The position numbers and the translations under genes were made by a program. Under the pieces are notes generated by a model. That model had not been told where the DNA came from. It saw only the letters and a list, made by a program, of their open reading frames with translations, and searched no databases. A stretch of DNA of 32,000 bases from Candidatus Pacearchaeota archaeon (GTDB taxonomy: Archaea > Nanobdellota > Nanobdellia > Pacearchaeales > GW2011-AR1), in the NCBI GenBank assembly GCA_016186425.1, contig JACPLR010000018.1:1-32000 (forward strand), in the 5' to 3' direction. This document shows, piece after piece, positions 17,024 through 25,393 of this stretch. Within the stretch, counting starts at the first letter, position 1. Each line of letters opens with the position of its first letter.

Positions 17024-17134
17024 CTAAAAATATTTTATTAATCAATTAAACTTACCTAATTCATTGCATAAACCATGTAAAATTACTAAGATAGTCGCAA
17101 ATTAATAAGTAACTAATATTATCTCTGATAAACT

Positions 17135-17560
17135 CTATCTAGATAAATTCTTTATTTGGTTAATATTTAAACTATTATTCAAAATAGATTCTTCCTCATC
17201 TTCAATATGTTTTCTAAGCTTGTTAATAAGCATTCGTCCGTCAGTATCAAGAGCAACCATGATTCTAATATCACTTCCAGAATTTATAGCATCGTTCAGC
17301 ACTTTTTTATGTCCTCGCAATTCCTGATGCTCAAATAAAACTTTTTCAAATGGTAAAGAAGCTCCTTCATTTTTTAACCTTATAAAAAAGTCTTCTTCCT
17401 TTTTTTCATGCTCATTCCATAAATTATGAAGTTTTCGAAAAACATTGGTAATATGGGAGACATTAAGGGGCTCTTCATCCTCGCTCATAGACATTTCTAA
17501 CTCTTCTAATTGCCTCTCCATTTGTCTGTGCTCTTCAAGCAATCTCTCAACAGAATTCAT
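17135..17560 (-). CDS. Hemerythrin HHE cation-binding domain protein
   Basis: Spaced EEHRQME, WNEHEKKEEDFF, FEHQELRGHKK, LRKHIEDEEESI His/Glu pattern. Confidence 0.8.
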   Translation of the reverse strand: MNSVERLLEEHRQMERQLEELEMSMSEDEEPLNVSHITNVFRKLHNLWNEHEKKEEDFFIRLKNEGASLPFEKVLFEHQELRGHKKVLNDAINSGSDIRIMVALDTDGRMLINKLRKHIEDEEESILNNSLNINQIKNLSR

Positions 17561-17623
17561 AAATATGAAACCAACGAACCATATATAAAGTTTATGCTTG
17601 TGGAAATAGTAAAAATCAGGTCA

Positions 17624-18499
17624 TCACATAATAGGCATATTATAAGTTGAAAATCTTTCCCAAAGTGTTAGTAAATGATTTTTAAATTTTTTATTTTTTA
17701 TTATAAAATTATGGTCGGTATTAGCCTCTTTAGAATTTAACCTTAGTTTTATATCCTTCCCGTCATCAAAATAAAATTTAAATGGATTATAATAAAGAGA
17801 TTCATTAAAATGAATGTTATGTGGATAAAAAACATTATTCCTAAGAATTTCAGAAGAAACGGACAATAAACCAATAAAATCCGTATCACCCGTAATAAAA
17901 GCAGGGTTATGATCTCCAAACATAGAATAATAATAAAGTGCAGCCACAATTCTTTCGTCAGTATCAGATTCATGAATTTTATGTTCCCCGAATCTATTAT
18001 CCTCTCTTTTTTTAAGATGAAAAACTTCGTTTAATAAATAAATCATTTCGCAAAGAGCTGTATACCGAGGGTCATCAGTTTCAAATAAATGCTCACTAAG
18101 TTTATCCGAAAACTGCTTGCTCAAATCAAGAAAAAATTTAATAGAAGATTTGGATTCGACGCTTTCTTTAATGAGTTTAAAGCTTGCCCCTCTTGGGTAA
18201 AGTGGTTTATTCTTAATTAATTTAGAAATTATTTTTCTAGCATCAAGAAACTCTCTGGATACTTCGGGAAGAATCGCAATTTCACACTCATTGCCATGGT
18301 CAAATAAAGGAATAAAATCATAAAGGAATTGTGAGTATTGGGCAAATATTTCAGAGTTGAAATCAATATAATACTTTGATTTATGAATTTCTTTAAGAAG
18401 CAAATGACCTGCGCCTGTTGGGGTAAAACAGCAATTATCTAAAAACAAATGATTTTCAATTTCTAGTATTCTTGAAATATCTGAAATTTTTCTATCCAT
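17624..18499 (-). CDS. PIN-like domain protein (putative nuclease/toxin-like)
   Basis: HLFLDNCCFTPTG acidic start and ITGDTDFIGLL late acidic motif, helical intervening region. Confidence 0.5.
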   Translation of the reverse strand: MDRKISDISRILEIENHLFLDNCCFTPTGAGHLLLKEIHKSKYYIDFNSEIFAQYSQFLYDFIPLFDHGNECEIAILPEVSREFLDARKIISKLIKNKPLYPRGASFKLIKESVESKSSIKFFLDLSKQFSDKLSEHLFETDDPRYTALCEMIYLLNEVFHLKKREDNRFGEHKIHESDTDERIVAALYYYSMFGDHNPAFITGDTDFIGLLSVSSEILRNNVFYPHNIHFNESLYYNPFKFYFDDGKDIKLRLNSKEANTDHNFIIKNKKFKNHLLTLWERFSTYNMPIM

Positions 18500-18556
18500 T
18501 TCACAAGTATAAAATAAGTCTTTATAAAAATACCTATACTCTTACAAAAAGTTAAA

Positions 18557-18708
18557 TGCCCCCACCGGGATTCGAACCCGGGTCTAAGCCTTTCTTCTTT
18601 TTTCCATTATAGGGAAATGTCCTCTCTCAAAAGGAGATGTCATAAGAAGAACCTTGGTTCTTTTTATCAACGAAAGGGCTTGATGCTTGGCCTCTACACC
18701 ATAGGGGC
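18557..18708 (-). tRNA. tRNA-Glu(TTC) with ~79-nt intron at 37/38 (about 18592-18670)
   Basis: Acceptor GCCCCTA/TGGGGGC, anticodon stem AAGCC/GGCTT with loop CTTTCG|A, T-arm CCGGG-TTCGAAT-CCCGG. Confidence 0.92.
18630..18667 (+). repeat. 38-bp hairpin unit inside the tRNA-Glu intron (opposite strand to tRNA)
   Basis: AAAGGAGATGTCATAAGAAGAACCTTGGTTCTTTTTAT, exact match to intergenic copies. Confidence 0.95.
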
Positions 18709-18831
18709 ATATTAAATAAATCAAAGAATAGTTTTTAAAATTACCTATTTAAATAATTATTGAATCTGAGAAAAAAATTGATAAACATTGTTAATTTAAA
18801 AATAACTAAAAACATAATAATTGAAAAAATC

Positions 18832-19197
18832 TCAAAATCTAAATCCTCTCACATAACTCCCTATGATTGGAGTCTCTTTCATTTCTCCAGAAAGGGAATA
18901 AACTAGTGCAAAAAACCATAACACGACGAGTATAACTGCTGCAATCCCGTAAATAATATTGCCAATAACTGGAATTATCGCTTTTAAAACTCCGCCAATA
19001 ACAGCAACAACAACCCATGCAATAAACAAACCCAAAGACTGCTTTGCATAAAACATTACATATCTATTTTCTCTCTTGACAACAATTGCAAGAATAAAGC
19101 CGATTATAAGAAGCAACACTGAAAGAAATGCAAATAATTTTGAATTATCCTTATCTCCTTCTATAATCTCACTCTCTTTTTTTATTCTTCTTGGCAT
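18832..19197 (-). CDS. DUF4870/Tic20-like small membrane protein
   Basis: 121 aa, three TM segments, RYVMFYAKQSLGLF motif. Confidence 0.75.
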   Translation of the reverse strand: MPRRIKKESEIIEGDKDNSKLFAFLSVLLLIIGFILAIVVKRENRYVMFYAKQSLGLFIAWVVVAVIGGVLKAIIPVIGNIIYGIAAVILVVLWFFALVYSLSGEMKETPIIGSYVRGFRF

Positions 19198-19250
19198 TTT
19201 TTATTAAAATAATTATATTATTTAAATTTATTCTTTTTATCTGTTTACTA

Positions 19251-19436
19251 TTAAAAGGAGAGTTCGTAAAGGGAACCATTGCTATTAAAAGGAAAGTTTG
19301 ATAAAGAAAACCTTTGGCACTTAAAAGGAAAGTTTGATAAAGAAAACCTTTGGCACTTAAAAGGAAAGTTTGATAAAGAAAACCATTGGTTGTCTTTATA
19401 GGAGATGTCATAAGAAGAACCATTGGTTCTTTTTAT
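19251..19436 (+). repeat. Tandem array of 5 hairpin units abutting the 3' end of tRNA-Ile
   Basis: Core unit TTAAAAGGAAAGTTTGATAAAGAAAACCTTTGGCAC (period 36), then a full-hairpin unit ending GGTTGTCTTTAT and a variant of the 38-bp unit. Confidence 0.9.
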
Positions 19437-19439
19437 AAA

Positions 19440-19575
19440 TGAGCCTGCGCGGATTTGAACCGCGGACCCCCGCCTCTCTTAGATTTTCTTTTCTATGAAA
19501 GGAGCATTCCAGTGTTAACACGCTGAAACACACTCATATAAGAGCGGTGCTCTAACCAGGCTGAGCTACAGGCTC
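19440..19575 (-). tRNA. tRNA-Ile(TAT) with ~61-nt intron at 37/38 (about 19476-19536)
   Basis: Acceptor GAGCCTG/CAGGCTC, D-arm GCTCAGCCTGGTTAGAGC, anticodon stem CCGCT/GGCGG with loop CTTATA, T-arm CGCGG-TTCAAAT-CCGCG. Confidence 0.88.
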
Positions 19576-19744
19576 GAGCTCATATTATTCTTCTATAAAC
19601 CTTAATTTTAAAGTGTATTTAAAGTTTCTTAACATACAAATCAAAATAAGGATATTGATATTTTTAAGCAAAATGGTTATTACTAGATAGGATTGAATAA
19701 AACATAGATAGATTTTTAAACCCTTAATAATCTTTAAATCCAGC

Positions 19745-19894
19745 ATGAAAAACAAATATATGGACAAAGAGGATGAAGATAATCCAGATAGAGATTCAGA
19801 CGACGATGAAGACAATCCTGACAAAAACTGGGATGATGAAGAAGAGGACGAATGGGAAGAATCTTCAAAAGACAGGTATGATGAGTTTGGATAA
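19745..19894 (+). CDS. Small highly acidic protein (49 aa), not in supplied ORF track
   Basis: MKNKYMDKEDEDNPDRDSDDDEDNPDKNWDDEEEDEWEESSKDRYDEFG*; TATA-like ATTTTTAAA ~30 bp upstream. Confidence 0.55.
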   Translation: MKNKYMDKEDEDNPDRDSDDDEDNPDKNWDDEEEDEWEESSKDRYDEFG

Positions 19895-19920
19895 GCTTAA
19901 TTTGTTTTAATTTGTAAAAG

Positions 19921-20892
19921 TTAAGAGAGGGTTAATTCTTTTTTATTATTTTTTTTATCAATTTCACTAATTAAATTGCCTTCATCAATGATAAATGTCA
20001 AATTTTTTGTATTCCCAGGGATAATTAAATTATCAACTTTGATTATTTTACCCGCCCCTATATCTAAACTTCCAAGTTCATATGTGGCAACCCTCTCTGA
20101 ATTAGCATAAATTGAAAAAGAAATATTTTTTGAACTAGATAAACCGCCGTTTAATATTTGGGCTTCAAATGTTAAATATCGATCTATCTTCGTCGCATTA
20201 ATATCTCTAAAAAATAAATCAGGCAAAGACGGGTCTTTGTATAGTTCATTTACTTTACCAGTTATTTCTCCCCCAATTTCTTGATCGCATCGAGAAAAAT
20301 TATACATAATTGATTTTTCATTAAGAGAATGTCTGAAACCAAGCACATGAAATATCTCGTGAACAGCAATAACCGGATAATTACATTCATTATCTCTGTA
20401 AAGCAAAATTGTTCCGTTAAGTATAACTCTGTATTCACTTGTATTTATAATGACTGACGGGCCTCCTTCACCTGCAATAAAATAATCAGCAAATTCGCTA
20501 GTAACCACGCTTTCCCGGTTGCAAGCAACGCTTATTTGCCCGTCTTTAGAAATTTCATTAAAATTTAAAATAGTTTTATTAGAAATTATCTCAAAAGCTA
20601 ACCTAGCATCATTATTTTTCTCATCATCACAATCAGAAGCCAGGGAGTAAGATATATTCTTTGAAGAAAATCTCATATTTTCATAAAATAACATTCCCCC
20701 GGGATAAGACTCTTCACCAGAAATATTCAACAAATTATTTTCTACAATCCCGCGAATATTTTCCGAATCATTATTAGAAGAAATGTTAAATAATTCGGCT
20801 TTTCCCGGGAAAATAACTTTATATAAAAAAATACTGGTTATAACTAAAGCAACAACTAAAATAGATAAAACGATTATCTCCCATTTCATCAA
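19921..20892 (-). CDS. Membrane-anchored metzincin (matrixin-like) metalloprotease with C-terminal CARDB-like domain
   Basis: HEIFHVLGFRH zinc motif followed by SIMY Met-turn; N-terminal TM. Confidence 0.85.
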   Translation of the reverse strand: MMKWEIIVLSILVVALVITSIFLYKVIFPGKAELFNISSNNDSENIRGIVENNLLNISGEESYPGGMLFYENMRFSSKNISYSLASDCDDEKNNDARLAFEIISNKTILNFNEISKDGQISVACNRESVVTSEFADYFIAGEGGPSVIINTSEYRVILNGTILLYRDNECNYPVIAVHEIFHVLGFRHSLNEKSIMYNFSRCDQEIGGEITGKVNELYKDPSLPDLFFRDINATKIDRYLTFEAQILNGGLSSSKNISFSIYANSERVATYELGSLDIGAGKIIKVDNLIIPGNTKNLTFIIDEGNLISEIDKKNNKKELTLS

Positions 20893-20971
20893 TAACCAAG
20901 AATTTTATTGTTTAAAAATTCTCTTAATTAAAGCCTTTGGCTTTAATCTATTTTTCTAGAATTCTTATATC

Positions 20972-21135
20972 ATCATGCTAAATTTTTCCTATTAAAAGGA
21001 ATGTTTGATAAAGAAAAACATTGGCACTTAAAAGGAGATGTCATAAGAAGAACCTTGGTTCTTTTTATTATTTACTATTGTAAGGATTCATAATATATTT
21101 TAAAAATAATGTAATATCTTTGCCTTATTTACTAG
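20972..21135 (+). repeat. Intergenic palindromic element, array-bearing form
   Basis: TCATGCTAAATTTTTCCTATTAAAAGGAATGTTTGATAAAG..., 38-bp unit at 21031-21068, terminal AATATCTTTGCCTTATTTA. Confidence 0.8.
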
Positions 21136-21188
21136 AGTAATTTACTAAGTTTATTAATTATCCTCTGGCTATTTAAATATTTTATAGA

Positions 21189-21776
21189 TTACTTCAACGA
21201 GTCCCTTAAGTAATCAAAACCAGCTACAATACCAAGCAAACCTGTTGCAATAGCAGCAATTACTGTAAGCCAGAAATAAATAACATTATCAAACCTAAAA
21301 ATAATTAATATAATTGCAATTGACTGGACAAATGTAACAACCTTGCCAATATACTTAACTTTATACGCGTCTGTATTCCTTATCATCCTTATTACTAATC
21401 CAGGAGTTCCAACAATTTCCCTTGATAAGCATGCTGCCAAAAGAAAAGCGAGATTTTGGTCAATAAAATAAAACTTATATAATAAAACAATAATTATTGG
21501 GATCATAAAAACTCTATCAATAACCTGATCAAGTCTTGCTCCAAGTTCTGATTTTTGATTTAATTTTCTTGCAAAAAATCCGTCAAACCAGTCTGTAACA
21601 GCAGCTATCATAAAAAGCACACCAACAAGAATAAAATTGCCCGGATAACCAAAAAGAATCAGATAAATAAGAATAAATGTAAATACCAGCCTTGAAAGAG
21701 TTAATGTATTCGGAACATTCCAAATAAAGTTATTTTTATTTTCTACTTTATTGGTTTTAACCCCTTTTTTAGCCAT
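21189..21776 (-). CDS. CDP-alcohol phosphatidyltransferase (PgsA-like)
   Basis: DWFDGFFARKLNQKSELGARLDQVID matches D-x2-DG-x2-AR-x8-G-x3-D-x3-D; multiple TM. Confidence 0.93.
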   Translation of the reverse strand: MAKKGVKTNKVENKNNFIWNVPNTLTLSRLVFTFILIYLILFGYPGNFILVGVLFMIAAVTDWFDGFFARKLNQKSELGARLDQVIDRVFMIPIIIVLLYKFYFIDQNLAFLLAACLSREIVGTPGLVIRMIRNTDAYKVKYIGKVVTFVQSIAIILIIFRFDNVIYFWLTVIAAIATGLLGIVAGFDYLRDSLK

Positions 21777-21813
21777 CTATAACTTAACAATTTATTATTT
21801 TTAAATCTTTACA

Positions 21814-21828
21814 GGTAAGATTTAAAAA
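21814..21828 (+). promoter_or_regulatory. Putative promoter of tRNA-Asp (BRE/TATA-like)
   Basis: GGTAAGATTTAAAAA ~25-30 bp upstream of the tRNA 5' end; same motif precedes Fic and the 28.2k gene. Confidence 0.5.
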
Positions 21829-21851
21829 CTATACATAATAGCCTTATATAT

Positions 21852-21923
21852 GCCTTGGTAGTTAAGTGGCTATAACACGACCCTGTCACGGTCGAGTCCC
21901 GAGTTCGATTCTCGGTCAGGGCG
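21852..21923 (+). tRNA. tRNA-Asp(GTC), no intron
   Basis: GCCTTGG/TCAGGGC acceptor, CGACC-CTGTCAC-GGTCG anticodon arm, CCGAG-TTCGATT-CTCGG T-arm. Confidence 0.95.
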
Positions 21924-21993
21924 TTTACCCTCTACTTCTTATATATCAAATGTAAAGGGTAAGATTTATAAACCCATTACTCCTAGATAATTT

Positions 21994-22992
21994 ATGGTAT
22001 ACATTTACAAAAAAATAGTTAGCGGAAAACCTTACTATTACTTAAGAGCTTCTAAAAGAAGCGGTAAAAGAATTATAACAAAAGATATTGCCTACTTGGG
22101 AAATTCTATAGAAGATGTAAGAAAAAGTCTGGAAAAAATTCCAGAATATAAAGAAGAAATAAGAAAGGCATACAGAACAATTAATCTTTTTCTTGAATCA
22201 AATTATTATCTTGAGAAAATAAAAAGTCAAAAACTGAAAAAAGATGAATTAATAAAAGATAAATTAGAAGAAATTGAAGCATGCAAATTCCATTACACAA
22301 GAGTATTTAATAAAAAGAATGAAAAAACTAAGCAGGAAATATTAAAAAATTTTGTTGTAGAATATACTTACAATACAGCCTCTATTGAAGGAAATACAAT
22401 TAATTTAGAAGAAGCAAGAAATCTTCTTCAAGAAGGATTAACTCCAAAAGATAAGACATTAAGAGAGATTTATGATTTACAAAATTCAGAAAAAGTATTT
22501 TTTGAAATCCTAAAAACAAGGGAAGAAATAACACACCAGTTTATTATAAGAATACATGATAAATTAATAGAAAATATTGATCAGAGAAAAGGATATAGAA
22601 CAGCAGATATTCGTGTAATTCGTTCAAATTTTGATGCAACTCCTGCCCCTTATGTAAAAACAGATATGGACTTATTGCTTAAGTGGTATGAAAAAAATAA
22701 GAATATTGCGCATCCTTTGGTTCTTGCAACTGTTTTTCACCACAAATTCGAGAAAATTCATCCTTTCATGGATGGAAATGGAAGAACAGGAAGAATGCTC
22801 TTAAACTATATTTTAATAAAAAACCATTATCCTCCAATGATTGTACATAAAAAAACAAGAAATGAATATTTAGACTCGCTCAGATCTGCAGATAAAAGTA
22901 AACTGACAAATTTTAAATTAGAAGAATATAAAAATTTAGTCCAATTTAACGCTCAAGAATTTATTAATACTTATTGGGATATTTTTCTTTAG
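21994..22992 (+). CDS. Fic family protein with internal inhibitory helix
   Basis: HPFMDGNGRTGRMLLN Fic motif; TASIEGNTI inhibitory-helix motif upstream. Confidence 0.93.
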   Translation: MVYIYKKIVSGKPYYYLRASKRSGKRIITKDIAYLGNSIEDVRKSLEKIPEYKEEIRKAYRTINLFLESNYYLEKIKSQKLKKDELIKDKLEEIEACKFHYTRVFNKKNEKTKQEILKNFVVEYTYNTASIEGNTINLEEARNLLQEGLTPKDKTLREIYDLQNSEKVFFEILKTREEITHQFIIRIHDKLIENIDQRKGYRTADIRVIRSNFDATPAPYVKTDMDLLLKWYEKNKNIAHPLVLATVFHHKFEKIHPFMDGNGRTGRMLLNYILIKNHYPPMIVHKKTRNEYLDSLRSADKSKLTNFKLEEYKNLVQFNAQEFINTYWDIFL

Positions 22993-23021
22993 ATCTTTGT
23001 GACAAAAAAGTCTCTGGCTCA

Positions 23022-23030
23022 GTCAGGGCG
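23022..23030 (+). repeat. tRNA-Asp 3'-end direct repeat, copy 2
   Basis: GTCAGGGCG as in tRNA-Asp 21915-21923; extended CAGTCAGGGCGG shared with 23851-23862. Confidence 0.7.
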
Positions 23031-23116
23031 GATTTATTTCTTTAAAGTAGTTACAAATAAAAAGATTTATAAAGTGTTCATAAGATTATAATAAATATAA
23101 GAAAATTGGTTTTGAA

Positions 23117-23806
23117 ATGAAAGAAAACACTAAACAAAAAGGAAATATGGAAGCCTCATACCTAGCAAGACAAATAATGAAACAAGAATTAATCCGTCCT
23201 TGGTCTCAAAAACAGAGTAAACCTATTGCTTACAAGGGATTGAACGATTTATGGGAAATAAGATTCCATCCATGTTATCAATCTTTCCCAAATTCCGAAC
23301 CTGAACTATTAACAAATATTCTTAAAATTAATATAGAAAGAATAGAGCTTGATAATTTTTTTGGCTTTCCTAGAGAGTTTAGAAAGTCATATAAAAATTT
23401 AGTACCATTCCATATACCTGATTTAGACGAACCATATCAAAAAGGATTACTAACCGATAAAATAATTGAAAGTAAACAAACACTATTAGAACAAAGGGCA
23501 TTACTTAACCTTACTGATAAACCTCTAAGTGAAGATGAAAGGCACTATATTAGCGAAAATCAAGGAATCATGTCTTATCAAAAAGGTACTATGTTCCCAG
23601 TTGCACCATTGAAAGAGGGGATGCGAGTAAGAAGGGAGGATTCAGAGATTATGCTTCCTGTAGAAGAAGTTGAACAAATGTTTGCTGATAAACATGCGTA
23701 TGTAATGTTTATAGTAGGAATCACCTTTCCTTATTTAGAACCTGGTACAGAAGCAGAAAGATTAGTCAAAGAAAATTGGTTAGACTATTATAGAAGCAAA
23801 GACTAA
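23117..23806 (+). CDS. Hypothetical protein (229 aa)
   Basis: Long ORF with TATA-like AAAGATTTATAAAG upstream; no family recognised. Confidence 0.75.
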   Translation: MKENTKQKGNMEASYLARQIMKQELIRPWSQKQSKPIAYKGLNDLWEIRFHPCYQSFPNSEPELLTNILKINIERIELDNFFGFPREFRKSYKNLVPFHIPDLDEPYQKGLLTDKIIESKQTLLEQRALLNLTDKPLSEDERHYISENQGIMSYQKGTMFPVAPLKEGMRVRREDSEIMLPVEEVEQMFADKHAYVMFIVGITFPYLEPGTEAERLVKENWLDYYRSKD

Positions 23807-23852
23807 AATCTTTTCAAACATAAAGTAAACCTTCTATTCCCCGCACCACACA

Positions 23853-23861
23853 GTCAGGGCG
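23853..23861 (+). repeat. tRNA-Asp 3'-end direct repeat, copy 3
   Basis: GTCAGGGCG within CAGTCAGGGCGG (23851-23862). Confidence 0.7.
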
Positions 23862-23921
23862 GTTCTTAATATTGTTTTGCATTATAATAATTATTAAAAA
23901 TAACTCAAACTATACTTAGTA

Positions 23922-25391
23922 ATGGCAATCAAAGAAACCCTGGGAGAGATTGTTAATGGGGATGAAGAAGATTTAATAAGAGAAGAAATAGCAGAAGCAA
24001 TGAATCCTCCTAGTGATGAAGAAGATATTTTTTTACAAAATTCTTCTTGTGATATTCTTGGAAATTTCAGAACAATAGCATTAAAAAGTTATAAAAAAGA
24101 AAGATTTTTAGAAGACATTCCTGAACTTATGTGGCCCCTTATAAATAGATCAGATACTTTAATAAAAGGTTATGAAAGAGTATATCATAAACTAAGAAAA
24201 GAGTATATAATTAAAATTGTGAAAGAATTAATTGAAGAAAATCCTGTTAGTTTAAGAAACTTTGAAAGGAAGTTATTATCCTTTTTTATATATCATGTTA
24301 CGGGGCGTGGAAATAGTAATCAATCTCAAGAAGAGTTTTCTGATGCAGTTTTAAAATTTAGAATATTTGAACTGAATCTCGGTGATATCTACTATCTTTT
24401 CTCAAGAAAAAGATGTGGAGAAGGGGGGTATATCTTAGGAATAGCAGACAATGGTAAGATATATAGAAAAAGTATGAGAAAACCAAAAAGAATAAGCAAT
24501 AAAGAAGACTTAAATAATGAAAAATTGCTTAATGAATATTTTGGATCACTTATTTCCCCATATAGAAGAATACATGCTCATGCATCAACATTTTTTTGTA
24601 TGGATCCAGAAGTGGTATCAAAAATAGTTCCAGATAATCTTCTTTGGGCATTTGACAAATCAAGGCTTAATGAATTCTCTGATGAAAATGAAAAAGCAGG
24701 AGCAATCGGAATTGATATGTTAGAATCTGGGATAAGAAATAAGCATTTTTATAGTTCTCATCCTTATGAAGTAATTATTAATTCTAAAAATATCAAGAAA
24801 ATGCGAGTAATCGATGTTCCACCAAAGGGCATTTATTTTTCAACCGAATTCAATGATGGATCTATAAGTATTGGAATATTAAGTGCTAAAAATGAAGAAG
24901 GAAAAATAGCTTGCCATACCTCAGATCACCATGCCAAATTAATACTCGGAAATTCCACCACAAAACTTGATACATTAGGATTAGTAGATATAGCAGGTTG
25001 TATTGCTAGAGATATGTTTGTTTGTGAAGAAAAAAATAAATTTTATTCAGAAACAAGGGTTAAAGGAACGGGAAGTAAGAAAAAAAGTCAAAAAACAGAA
25101 AGGGTTATTTGGCTACCCAGATTTAAAATAAACCTAATAGGAGGTAAAGACACATATGAGAATATATCTGCTAAGGTATCTTCATTAGCCCCTCATCACG
25201 TAAGCGGACATAAACATAGATTGCCAAGAGGCTATAACCCTGATCCAAATAAATTAGATCTTGCAAAAGAATTGGGAGTTCAGATCCCAGAAGGATATAC
25301 TTATGTTAGGGAATATGACCATCCTGGCTCTGGAGAATTTGAAAGGCAATATAAAAGCAGGTCTGCACTTGAACTTTTATTCAGAGAATAA
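23922..25391 (+). CDS. Hypothetical protein (489 aa) with His/Arg-rich C-terminal motif
   Basis: Long ORF; C-terminus HHVSGHKHRLPRGYNPDPNKLDLAKELGVQIPEGYTYVREYDHPGSG...YKSRSALELLF looks like a conserved domain but was not identified. Confidence 0.8.
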   Translation: MAIKETLGEIVNGDEEDLIREEIAEAMNPPSDEEDIFLQNSSCDILGNFRTIALKSYKKERFLEDIPELMWPLINRSDTLIKGYERVYHKLRKEYIIKIVKELIEENPVSLRNFERKLLSFFIYHVTGRGNSNQSQEEFSDAVLKFRIFELNLGDIYYLFSRKRCGEGGYILGIADNGKIYRKSMRKPKRISNKEDLNNEKLLNEYFGSLISPYRRIHAHASTFFCMDPEVVSKIVPDNLLWAFDKSRLNEFSDENEKAGAIGIDMLESGIRNKHFYSSHPYEVIINSKNIKKMRVIDVPPKGIYFSTEFNDGSISIGILSAKNEEGKIACHTSDHHAKLILGNSTTKLDTLGLVDIAGCIARDMFVCEEKNKFYSETRVKGTGSKKKSQKTERVIWLPRFKINLIGGKDTYENISAKVSSLAPHHVSGHKHRLPRGYNPDPNKLDLAKELGVQIPEGYTYVREYDHPGSGEFERQYKSRSALELLFRE

Positions 25392-25393
25392 AA

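Noticed and set aside
19169-19423. 84-aa ORF with repeated GFLYQTFLLSAK peptide
   Set aside because: It is the antisense translation of the 36-bp array; other arrays have 37 or 51 bp periods that break the frame, so coding is unlikely.
19251-19436. CRISPR array
   Set aside because: Units are contiguous with no unique spacers, the period varies between loci (36, 37, 51 bp), and there are no cas genes in the window.
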